From NCBI GenBank assembly GCA_964396385.1, contig CAYNFH010000243.1:1-9196 (forward strand): a DNA stretch of 9,196 nt. The letters run 5' to 3'. The DNA is from CAYNFH01 sp964396385 (lineage in GTDB: Bacteria; Armatimonadota; Chthonomonadetes; Chthonomonadales; CAJBBX01). Both the position numbers and the translations under genes were made by a program. Position 1 is the first letter of the stretch. Each line of letters begins with the position of its first letter. Of this stretch, positions 1 through 7,000 are shown in pieces. The notes beneath the pieces were generated by a model. It saw only the letters and a list, made by a program, of their open reading frames with translations. It searched no databases and was not told the origin of the DNA.

Positions 1-544
1 CACGTGCCCCATGCCGGAACGGCGAGCGGACGAAGGGTTTGGGGCGGAAGACGAGCACCGATGCGGCGAGGGGGCGATGGGGCGACGCGGCGACTCCGGA
101 GTCTGCGCGTCTCCGCGTCTCCGTGTCCCCGCATCCGGCCTCCAGCGTCACCAGCCAGCGGTGGGTGGGGTTCGTGTTCCAAAGCTCGGCCATGGGAGAC
201 GGAGTCTCGATGAAGCCGCGCTTGGCGACGCGCTGGATCTCGGCGCAGGCGCGAGCGGGGTCTTTCACATGCTCGAAGACCATGCGGCTCCAGGCGAAGT
301 CGAACTCCCTGTCCGCGAACGGGAGCTGCTCGGCGCTCGCCTCCACGTACTGCATGCCGGGGCGGATAGATCTGCCGCTGCGGTGGACGGAATCGGCGAG
401 GTAGGCGTCTGCGACCACGTCGGCACGGGCGAAGGGGGCATCCCCTCCCCCGATGTCCAGCACGCGGTGATGCGATTCGATACCAAGAAGGCGCACCATC
501 TCCTGCTCGTCCAGGGACGGGTATCCGGCCGTTTCTAGGCTCAT
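1..544 (-). CDS. Class I SAM-dependent methyltransferase (Methyltransf_11 type), 3' end beyond window
   Basis: The reading frame starts with ATG at 544 and is still open at base 1, giving 181 codons. It transfers a methyl group from S-adenosylmethionine to an unknown substrate. Visible motifs are the nucleotide-binding motif I VLDIGGGDAPF (about residues 28-38), the SAEQLPFADREFDFAWS segment typical of motifs II and III (about 73-89), and FEHVKDPARACAEIQRVAKRG after it. The tail HRWLVTLEAG followed by LVFRPKPF is also family-like, but about 26 residues of repeat-derived sequence sit between those two blocks (see the repeat at 56-133). The start overlaps the stop of the upstream 208-residue gene in an ATGA (541-544), so the two are probably translationally coupled and share the promoter at 1224-1252. 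The fold is clear. The substrate is unknown, and the true C-terminus is outside the window. Confidence 0.85.
   Translation of the reverse strand, partial: MSLETAGYPSLDEQEMVRLLGIESHHRVLDIGGGDAPFARADVVADAYLADSVHRSGRSIRPGMQYVEASAEQLPFADREFDFAWSRMVFEHVKDPARACAEIQRVAKRGFIETPSPMAELWNTNPTHRWLVTLEAGCGDTETRRRADSGVAASPHRPLAASVLVFRPKPFVRSPFRHGAR
56..133. repeat. Octamer-phased palindromic repeat inserted in frame in the methyltransferase gene
   Basis: On the plus strand, gcga recurs exactly every 8 nt (66, 74, 82, 90). It runs into the perfect 12-bp palindrome GACTCCGGAGTC (92-103), and the right half continues as gcgtctcc (107), gcgtctcc (115) and gtgtcccc (123). The palindrome extends imperfectly to about 81-114, with GACGCG pairing with CGCGTC outside two mismatches. 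On the coding strand the stretch replaces nothing recognisable. It supplies about 26 codons rich in Arg, Asp, Ala and Pro between two family-like blocks, and its length of about 78 nt is a multiple of three. The exact edges are inferred from the protein and may be off by a few bases. Confidence 0.65.
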
Positions 545-1167
545 TCCCGTGCCCTCGAAGAAGGTTGGGAAAGCGTTGCTCGACATTGCAGGTCGAAACC
601 AGTCGCGGCTGCGCTCTGGAGGACGGCAGCGGAGAGGTATGCGGAGAAGTCGGCGGAGTCCGAAAGCACCTCCTGCGGTCCGGTACCAAGGGGAACGACG
701 GCAGCCAGCGGAGCGCTTTCGCACAGCGCGCGGACAGTGCGGCTGTTCCAGCGCTTCATGCGGGCCGGCAGGTCTGGAACGAGCTGGGCGATGGCGATGC
801 TCTGTCTCAGGAAGTCAGCGGCCAACTGCGCCTGATGATCCCACGGCGTTCCCTGTGGGATAAGGAGATGGAGAGAATGGAGCGCGCCATCCGGCAGGCG
901 GAGGTGCAGCAGCCAGGGATAGCCAGGGCTAGGCAGCTCGGTCCCGGGCAGGCCGGGTACCACCTGATAGAGCGTCCGATCAGCTACACGCCGGTCCCAG
1001 ATTTCGCCCGCGGCAAGCGCCGCGGCGGACCGGTCGGCCTCGTGCGTGAGGCACGCGTCTGGGCCCGGCGGATGAAGAACCCGGGTGGAGTAAATCAGGT
1101 TGCCGATAAGGACGAGATCCACGAAGCGCAAGGGCGCCCGGCACACTACGGTTCTTCCAAGTCTCAC
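541..1167 (-). CDS. Hypothetical protein of 208 aa, first gene of a two-gene operon
   Basis: I do not recognise this protein. It starts with GTG at 1167, chosen because AAGGAG (1175-1180) lies 7 nt upstream and a strong promoter lies at 1224-1252. It has no obvious signal peptide. The N-terminal stretch FVDLVLIGNLIY is hydrophobic but short, and the rest looks soluble, rich in Leu, Ala and Pro, with a probable beta-rich middle (WLLHLRLPDGALHSLHLLIPQG) and a helical second half (HQAQLAADFLRQSIAIAQLVPDLPARM). No catalytic or metal-binding motif stands out. The stop overlaps the ATG of the methyltransferase gene by 4 bases, so the two products probably act together. Open plus-strand frames over the same bases lack a comparable start and are treated as shadows. 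Confidence 0.75.
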   Translation of the reverse strand: MRLGRTVVCRAPLRFVDLVLIGNLIYSTRVLHPPGPDACLTHEADRSAAALAAGEIWDRRVADRTLYQVVPGLPGTELPSPGYPWLLHLRLPDGALHSLHLLIPQGTPWDHQAQLAADFLRQSIAIAQLVPDLPARMKRWNSRTVRALCESAPLAAVVPLGTGPQEVLSDSADFSAYLSAAVLQSAAATGFDLQCRATLSQPSSRARE

Positions 1168-1223
1168 TGTGGTTCTCCTTATGGCAGCGGCCGGGACATA
1201 ACTATGCGTATATCTGTCTACTC

Positions 1224-1252
1224 ATTATAAGGAGCGGCCGGGCTCTTGTCAA
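1224..1252 (-). promoter_or_regulatory. Consensus sigma-70-type promoter for the 208-aa protein/methyltransferase operon
   Basis: On the minus strand there is a perfect TTGACA (1252-1247), a 17-base spacer and a perfect TATAAT (1229-1224). The start point would fall near 1217, giving a leader of about 50 nt before the GTG at 1167. A 12-bp inverted repeat covers the spacer and the edge of the -35 (see the repeat at 1233-1263), so the promoter is probably regulated or structurally constrained. Confidence 0.85.
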
Positions 1253-1263
1253 GCCCGGCCGCT
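1233..1263. repeat. 12-bp perfect inverted repeat across the promoter spacer (operator candidate)
   Basis: AGCGGCCGGGCT (1233-1244) and AGCCCGGCCGCT (1252-1263) are perfect inverted copies separated by 7 bases. One arm lies inside the spacer and the other begins at the outer edge of the -35. A third copy of the core, AGCGGCCGGG, occurs in direct orientation at 1186-1195 inside the leader. This arrangement fits a dyad operator with an auxiliary site. A terminator is unlikely because no T-tract follows on either strand and the promoter is embedded in it. Confidence 0.5.
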
Positions 1264-1316
1264 AGGAATCTTCACGGGAGCTCCGGCAGGAACCCCGTCG
1301 GCGCCACACCGCAACT

Positions 1317-1439
1317 CTAATTGTCGCTGATCACGCCGACCTTACAGCTCGCCCCCATCTGCCGGTCCGAGAGACCGGCCCGCCATTTGCGCCTGAGTTC
1401 CTCGCGAATGGTCCGCACGGACAATCTCCTTCTGGTCAT
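1317..1439 (-). pseudogene. Remnant of an IS21-type transposase, N-terminus of IstA
   Basis: From ATG at 1439, the 40-codon frame reads MTRRRLSVRTIREELRRKW, then RAGLSDRQMGASCKVG, and ends with a TAG. This is the N-terminal helix-turn-helix that starts IS21-family IstA transposases (MSxRRLSxRKxKEVLRLKxEAGLSxRxIAxSCxIGxSTV in the family). The usual continuation into the DDE catalytic domain is missing. GGAGGG stands about 10 nt upstream, so the original translation signal is kept. The next 50 bases towards 1264 hold a weak Pro-rich echo of the family's following segment in one frame, but not enough to annotate. No istB and no terminal inverted repeats were found. It is a dead fragment and marks past insertion activity. 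Confidence 0.7.
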
Positions 1440-1792
1440 GGTGTGCTTCCCTCCAGAGAAGGGATGGGACACTCGACCCGATGACTGTTCCACGCCCGCG
1501 ACGGCCGCGCACATTGCGCCGGATTCCACGCACGCCGTCAACCGGAATCACCAAGCTCACCGCCGGATATTCTACAGGTCTTGGCAGCGACCTTATTGAC
1601 ACAGACGCTGGTACATATCGGGCGGCTCGAACCGGTACACACTGCCCGGCCCTGGCTGGCACGGTATGGCCCGATCCATGGTACGTCGGAACCAGTGCGC
1701 GGCTTGCTTTCCGCCGAAAGCGATTCTTGCACGGGCGAGGATGGGCCGGAACAAACTGCAAGTGCGAGCACATGAGGTCCACGGGCGTGAAC
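1440..1792. other. Intergenic stretch with no supported gene
   Basis: This stretch lies between the IstA remnant and the end of the PD40 protein gene. Frames are open on both strands, but none has a good ribosome binding site, a family motif or protein-like composition. The minus-strand frame that runs through it is Arg/Pro-rich in the way of GC-rich noise. It may be degraded insertion-sequence DNA belonging to the IstA remnant. I see no terminal repeats. Confidence 0.5.
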
Positions 1793-2793
1793 TTACGGAA
1801 GCGCCGCGGGCTTACCGAACGAACGACCTAGCTCGTCCGCACTCGCAATCGGGTGAACAGCTCTTGTCACAAGGTCTACGGCAAAGAGACACCGCAACGC
1901 GTCTTTCCCTGGTGCAATGAATGCCACACTCGCACCGTCAGGCAAGTATCGTGGCCGCTCGCATCGCGATCTTAGGTTTGTAATCTGGGTTCGGTGTTTG
2001 CCATCGAGGCTCATTGTCCAGACCTCGTACTGATAGGGAACCGAGACATCGGAGGTATAGACTATTCGATCGCCGCTTGGCGAAAACGCAGGATACCCGC
2101 TACGGTTGTCGTGTGATATTTGCCAGGGGGCCCCTCGACCTTCTGAGTCAACCGCGAAAACGTTCCTCACTGTCTCGTTCGCGAGCCGGTACTCACACGC
2201 GAATACAATCCTCTTTCCGTCACGAGAGAAGCTCGGGGGGTGCATGGATATTGCTGCAAGGTGCGTGATCTGCCTGGGCCTCGTCCCATCCCGGCCCACG
2301 GTAAACACGTCCCAATTGTCCCACGTAGACCCCCTAAGCTACGTTCGCGGTGGCGGCTCGCCCGGGCGAATACTATCCTCAGGCCGTCAGGCGAGAATGA
2401 AGGAAGACAGTCATACTGGCCAGTTGACTTGGTGAGTATTCGTTCAGCTCTTCCGTGCAGCGCTCGTATGGCCAACTGAAACGGATCGTGGAGGCGGCGT
2501 GCAGTCGCGAACACAAGATATTTGTCGTCAGGCGATAGAGACGGGTTGGCCTCACTGCGCTGAACTGGCGTTATGACTTTGACGGCACGCTTCGGCAGCC
2601 TAAGCAAGCGAATCTCGGAACGTTCAGCGTATCCAACGGAATACACAATAGCCCTGCGATCGTGTGAAATCGAGTAGTCCAGAAGCCAGGCCGGCTGGGC
2701 GTCTACCATAGGTACTTGCACCTGCCTCGCCGTCACAGCTGTCATAAGTAGTATCATGCTGATGTGTCCCGCGCAAGCGATGGCTGAATGCAT
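1793..2793 (-). pseudogene. Secreted PD40/TolB-like six-bladed beta-propeller, broken by a one-base frameshift
   Basis: ATG at 2793 is preferred over the ATG at 2811 because GGAGGAG ends 9 nt before it. The N-terminus (MHSAIACAGHISMILLMTAVTA) looks like a signal peptide, so the protein would be exported. Six PD40-type blades can be seen: LDYSISHDRRAIVYS, PSLSPDDKYLVFA and PSFSPDGLRIVFA in the first frame, then PSFSRDGKRIVFA, PAFSPSGDRIVYTSD and PRYLPDGASVAFIA in the second. The frame changes near the five-C run at 2330-2334 (plus strand). Adding one base there rejoins the halves as RSLGGSTWDNWDVFTV, giving about 333 residues, a normal size for a six-bladed TolB-like propeller. The two open halves are 2811-2167 and 2308-1793. 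The break may be a real mutation, a phase-variable tract or a sequencing error. Such proteins usually bind partners in the envelope, and no enzyme domain is attached. Confidence 0.75.
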
Positions 2794-3064
2794 GTACGTT
2801 AGCTCCTCCATCTCTCATGCCTCGTCTGGGCGTGCAGTCGTGAATGTCCTCGGGCCATGTGAAGCAGCGCTACGATAATGGTACTGCAGGATCGTACGCG
2901 AATGGGACGGCTCTCAGGCGGGTTCGAACGAAAATGGGAAGCGAGGCGGCGTAAAGCTGGTGCGCTTCGGTCGGTGGTTCCCGCCTCACCGACAAAGATT
3001 GCGCGGCCGGGTTTACCAAGGCGGGTTGGAGCGGGCAACCGCTCTGCTTCCCGCTGCCAACGGG

Positions 3065-3096
3065 ACGTGCCCCGGCTGCGGAGAGCCGGGGCACGT
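3065..3096. repeat. 13-bp-stem hairpin, possible transcript 3' end
   Basis: ACGTGCCCCGGCT (3065-3077) and AGCCGGGGCACGT (3084-3096) pair perfectly around a 6-nt loop. No T-run follows on either strand, so it is not a classical intrinsic terminator. On the minus strand it lies about 135 bases past the stop of the RHS-core/PLA2 gene and could protect or end that transcript. Confidence 0.5.
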
Positions 3097-3110
3097 GGTT
3101 CATATACGTG

Positions 3111-3129
3111 CGCGTGGAGAAGCCACGCG
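3111..3129. repeat. 7-bp-stem hairpin, 5-nt loop
   Basis: CGCGTGG (3111-3117) and CCACGCG (3123-3129) pair perfectly around agaag. It is the middle one of three consecutive hairpins in 3065-3154. Confidence 0.4.
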
Positions 3130-3133
3130 TAGC

Positions 3134-3154
3134 GGCGGACGGTGCACCGCCGCC
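3134..3154. repeat. Hairpin with one bulged base
   Basis: GGCGG, a bulged A, and the palindrome CGGTGCACCG are followed by CCGCC, so the arms pair except for the A at 3139. It is the first structure met after the stop of the RHS-core/PLA2 gene on the minus strand, about 80 bases downstream. Confidence 0.4.
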
Positions 3155-3231
3155 TGCCTTCCGATGCTCCGGACGGCTTCGACTGGCTGCGACATCGCTA
3201 GTATGGGAAACGGAGGACAAGATATAGGTCC

Positions 3232-3981
3232 CTATCCGACCGATATTGCGCCGAGCGACGTGTCGACACCATCCAAACCGCCGCACATGGGGCGACACGC
3301 TGGGAAGGTGCAAGGGATAATCGCTTTGGCAAGGCTACACGTCGGGAGGGTCTTTGGATTATCGCACGGCTTTGTTGCGACGCAGGTGCACAGTATCACG
3401 TCGCATGCTTGGCAGTAAGGATCGTATACGTCCTTCGGTATGCTACAGTGGTTGCCCGCCCAGCAATCATCGTGGTCCCGGCAACACCCGTCAACGGAAT
3501 CCACCGGATCGGGGCGCGGCTCCGGGTACGCCTGATTGGGCCCACAGTAGCAGCCGTGGATTAGCCATCCACGCGTGGGAGGACACGGCCTCGCGGCCTT
3601 GAGACCAGATGGATCGGTTAAGTTCACCGGATCGTTTAAGACATATTCGAAATGGTTTGCGCCGTGTGACCTAATGGGATCGGGCGTTAACCAGCGCGCG
3701 TATCGCGTTGAGAGCTCACGGGCGCGTATATAGACCCGCCCTGCGGCGTCCCGATAATACCCGCGGCTCCCTACGAACCGAAATGGTGCCGGAGTAGTCC
3801 CCGTCCGGCTCTGCTCCTCCCCATACGGCCAATAGGTGAACGTGTCCGTCTGGGTCTGGATATTGTCCAGGAGCGCCACGGTCGAGCCCAGGGGGCTCGG
3901 CACGTAGCAGCGCCGCACGCCGCTGCGCTTCTCGGCGATGACCTCGCCGTCTATGACCTCGTATCTTGCTTTCATCGCCAT
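3232..3981 (-). CDS. RHS-associated core fused to a phospholipase A2-like C-terminal domain (candidate toxin module)
   Basis: The start is set at ATG 3981 (249 aa) because AGGAGAG ends 6 nt upstream. An in-frame ATG at 4035 would add 18 residues translated from a palindrome. Residues about 20-127 are the RHS-associated core: VPSPLGSTVALLDN, FTYWPYGEE, FVGSRGYYRDAAGRVYIRARE, RWLTPDPI, and the terminal YVLNDPVNLTDPSGL, where such proteins switch to a variable toxin domain. Residues 128-249 hold 16 cysteines and the secreted PLA2 signature. HGCYCG (142-147) matches the calcium loop, CCRDHDDC (166-173) has the catalytic His170 and calcium-binding Asp171, and CDVILCTC (193-200) places Asp194 as the His partner. 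The predicted role is Ca-dependent cleavage of the sn-2 ester of phospholipids. It has no signal peptide of its own. The preceding RHS gene supplies the YD-repeat shell. Confidence 0.85.
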   Translation of the reverse strand: MAMKARYEVIDGEVIAEKRSGVRRCYVPSPLGSTVALLDNIQTQTDTFTYWPYGEEQSRTGTTPAPFRFVGSRGYYRDAAGRVYIRARELSTRYARWLTPDPIRSHGANHFEYVLNDPVNLTDPSGLKAARPCPPTRGWLIHGCYCGPNQAYPEPRPDPVDSVDGCCRDHDDCWAGNHCSIPKDVYDPYCQACDVILCTCVATKPCDNPKTLPTCSLAKAIIPCTFPACRPMCGGLDGVDTSLGAISVG

Positions 3982-3987
3982 TTGAGT

Positions 3988-3994
3988 CTCTCCT
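3988..3994 (-). promoter_or_regulatory. Ribosome binding site of the RHS-core/PLA2 gene
   Basis: AGGAGAG lies 6 nt before ATG 3981. It decides the start. It also shows that the core/PLA2 ORF is translated independently and is not simply a frameshifted tail of the large RHS gene. Confidence 0.7.
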
Positions 3995-4002
3995 ATTCTT
4001 GG

Positions 4003-4029
4003 ACCGGAGGCAGGAGTCCTGCCTCCGGT
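4003..4029. repeat. Perfect palindrome between the two halves of the split RHS system
   Basis: ACCGGAGGCAGGA (4003-4015) and TCCTGCCTCCGGT (4017-4029) are perfect inverted copies around one base. As RNA this is a 12-bp stem with a 3-nt loop. It fills most of the 59-base space between the RHS stop (4041) and the ATG at 3981 and ends about 9 bases before the ribosome binding site. No T-run follows on the minus strand, so it is not a typical terminator. It may be an intercistronic control or stability element, or an inserted palindromic repeat. Confidence 0.75.
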
Positions 4030-4040
4030 TCCCATTTTGA

Positions 4041-7000
4041 TCAGTACTCTCCGAGGTAGTCGATTCCGTCCCAGGTCTGGGTTGTGAGCACGTCGCCGGC
4101 CTCGAAGCGGGTGCGTCGCAGGCCGTCTCCGTCATACGTGTATGTGGAGCGGGTGCCGTCCGAGAACTGGACGTTCGTAACCCTGTTCTCCTTGTCGAAG
4201 AGATAGGTGGTAAGGCTGCCACCGGCGTTCTCTCCGGTCATGTTGCCGTTGTTGTCATAGGTGACCGTGGTGAGAGTGGCGCCCTGGAGGATGGTGGTGA
4301 TGCGGTTGGCTGCGTCAAACGCCATGCTCATGGGGCTGGAGCCCTCGTGCCACTTCAGCAGGATGTTTCCCGCGCCATCGTACTGGAAGGTGGCGTTGCC
4401 GCCCGCCGTCTGCTGGCCTGCCAGCCGGTAGCCTGGGTCATACGTCCAGGTGGTGAGCACGCCATCCTTGTTCCGGCTCGTCCGGTTCCCCACCAGGTCA
4501 TAAGAATCGAGCATGGTGATGATGGGCGTCATCGCCGCGTTGTACTCGATCTGCGTGGTGAGCCGGTCGGCATTGTCGTACTGGTACTTGCGCGTGTTGC
4601 CGTTCGCGTCAGTGAGCGTGGTCCGACGCGAAGCCGCGTCGTACTGGAAGGTAACCCGTGCCGAGTCGGGATTCGTGTAGCCCGTCACGCGGTTGGCAGC
4701 GTCAAAGGCGTAAGTCCACGTTCCGCCGTCGGTGTCCACAAGAGTTGTGCGGTTGCCGGCCAGATCGAAGGCCGCCGTGATGACGAGACCGCCGGGCAGG
4801 CTCTTGCGGATCAGCTCGCTCCGCGCCGAGTAGGCGTAGGTGATTGTGCCGCCGGAATCGGCCATGGTCGTACGCCGGCCGAGGGCGTCGTACTGCTGGG
4901 TGAGGATGGTACCGTCGGCGTAGAGCGCCGTGGTACGGCGATTGACGGCATCGTACAGCATGGTTTTCACGGCGCCGTTCGCGTCGATCTGGGTGGTCTC
5001 ACGACCGGCGGCATCGAATAGATGCGTGGTGCGGTTACCCAGCGGGTCGATCTCGGCCTGGATTCGCCCGGCATTGTCGAAGACGAAGCTGAACCGGTTA
5101 CCGCGCGGATCTTGAATGGCCGTGCGCTGTCCGGCTGCGTCGTAGACGAAGCTCGTGCGAAGGCCGTTGGGATCGACTGTTGCCGCGAGGCGATTCGTGT
5201 TGCTCTGGTAGACGCTGGTGAAGACATGGCCGTTCGCGTCAGTGAGCGTCGTCTCGTTGCGCGCTGGGTCGTATTGATGGGTCGTGCGGTTGCCGAGAGG
5301 GTCAACGGTCGCGCTCACCTGGCCGGCGGAATCGTAGACCGTGGTGTGCCAGAATCCCAACGGATTCTGCAAGCCGGTCTGCCGTCCGACATTATCAAAG
5401 GCATAGGTGGTGGTGTTGCCCAGGGGATCCACCGTTCCGATGACCTGGGACTTGGCGTCGTAAACGGTCGTGGAGACGTTCCCCCGCGCGTCCATCGTGC
5501 TTACTAGCCTCGCGCTGGAATCGTAGGCGAATGTCGTGAGGAACCCGAGCTGGTCCTGCACCGCGATCCTCTGCCGCGCCGCGTTGTAGACATTGGTGAC
5601 AAAGTTCCCCAGCGCGTCCTGCGTGGAGAGGAGCACCCCCATGTTATCCGTCGAGTATGTCGTGACGTTGCCCAGCGCGTCCTGCTGGGACGACCGGTTC
5701 TGGTACCGGTCGTATGTAAAGCTCGTCCGGTTGCCCAACGGATCCACCACGGCCTGGAGCAGGCAGGTGTTGTAGACGTAGGTCGTGACCGCGCCGGTGG
5801 GATCCTGCGCGCTCGTGCGGTTGTCTCCCGCATCATAGGAGAAGGTGGTAATTCTTCCCAGTTCATCCTGCCGGCTGATGAGCCGGTTCAGGCTGTCGAA
5901 GCTTTGCGTCACCACCGTCCCATCGGAATTGACGATCGAGGCCAGGTTGCCGAAGCTGTCCCAGTTGTACGTAGTGACCAGTCCGCGCGGGTCCGTCACG
6001 CTCTGGAGCAGCCCGTCCGCCGTGTACGAGAAGCTCGTGACACGCCCGAGCGGATCGGTCTGGCGGATTCTCTGGTTGGTCGAGCCGTTGCCAGAGTAGC
6101 CGTAGGTGGTAGTGGCGCCCGTGGCGTCAATCAGGGTTGTCAGGTTCCCGAATCCGTCATATTGCAGCGTGGTCACGTTGCCGAGCGCGTCGCTGCAGAC
6201 CTTTGGGAGCCACAGCGTCGCGTCGTACGTGACGCTGAATCCCGTTCCGGCCGGGATCTGGCGCTGGGTGACGAGACCGTTGTTATAGGTGTAGGAGACG
6301 GTCGAACCGTCCGGCCGGTTGACGGCAGTGAGCGCCGGATTGCTGCCGATTCCGGTGCCGTTGTAGGTGACGATGCCGCCCGACGGCGACACCGCGTTCA
6401 TGGGGTTCTCTCCGCCCGGATAGGAGAATGTCCAGACGCCGGAGCCGAGGCCGAGGGTGGTCAGATGACGCGAGCTGTCGTACTGCAGCGAGGTGAGGAA
6501 CCCGCGCGGGTCCTGAATGGTGTAGAGCAGCGTGGTCGTGCCCGGTCCCGCGTGCGAGTAGGCATACTGGGTCGCACAACCCAAGGGGGTTGTGTAGGTA
6601 GTCAGGTAGCTGTTTGAGTCATACTGGAACGTCCAGAGCCTGCCGCCCCAGTCCTGAATGGAGCTCAGAAGCGAGGTCGGGCTGCCGGCCGCGTACGTGA
6701 AGGTCACGTTCTGCCCGCCGGGGAGCTGGATGGTCTTGAGCAGGCCGGCCTCCGCCCCGCTGCCATAGATATAGGTGTGTCCAATACCGAGCGCGTCTTG
6801 CACGCGGATGAGCTGGTGGGTCACCGGGTTGCCGCCGGCAACCTGCGCCTGGTAGATCATCTGCTTTCCGTCGTTCAGGTACTCGGTGAACTTGGTCCCG
6901 TCGAAGCTCAGGGTGGAGAGGGCGCCTGAGCCCGACGCCGCGGAGTAAGTGGTGATCCCGCCAGAGGTCCCCACCTTGTTGTACGTCATCGACACGAAGT

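Larger units (their letters stand above)
2794..3231. other. Gap of about 440 bases without a convincing gene, holding a hairpin cluster
   Basis: This is the place where an immunity gene for the PLA2-like protein would be expected. Minus-strand frames are open here (for example 3038-2799 and 3313-2870) but lack a ribosome binding site, and their composition is Arg/Pro/Ser-rich as in shadow frames. Three strong inverted repeats sit close together at 3065-3154. The start region of the PD40 gene (ribosome binding site just left of 2811) closes the gap. No clear promoter for that gene was found. Confidence 0.5.

Noticed and set aside
11..538. Plus-strand frame of 175 codons at the left edge
   Set aside because: The minus-strand frame over the same bases carries clear methyltransferase motifs.
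565..1230. Plus-strand frame of 221 codons across the 208-aa gene
   Set aside because: The minus-strand frame has a consensus promoter, a good ribosome binding site and an ATGA overlap with the next gene. The plus frame has none of these.
1233..1263. GC-rich inverted repeat considered as an intrinsic terminator
   Set aside because: No T-run follows on either strand and it contains the -35 element and spacer of a consensus promoter.
1342..1831. Overlapping frames on both strands between the IstA remnant and the PD40 gene
   Set aside because: They have no start signals or recognisable domains, and open frames of this length are expected by chance in GC-rich DNA.
2870..3313. Minus-strand frame of 147 codons starting inside the PLA2-like gene, considered as an immunity gene
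   Set aside because: It has no ribosome binding site, starts deep in the toxin coding region, lacks a signal or membrane segment and has shadow-like Arg/Ser/Pro composition.
4599..5249. Regular 63-base repeats considered as a CRISPR-like or noncoding tandem array
   Set aside because: They are the coding repeats of the YD-repeat protein. Units diverge as protein repeats do and there are no spacers.
4347..6617. Long plus-strand open frames (4347-5021, 5022-5507, 5904-6617) opposite the RHS gene
   Set aside because: They are antisense shadows of the YD-repeat array. Their Val/Gly/Arg-rich text follows the 63-base repeat of the other strand and has no family motif.
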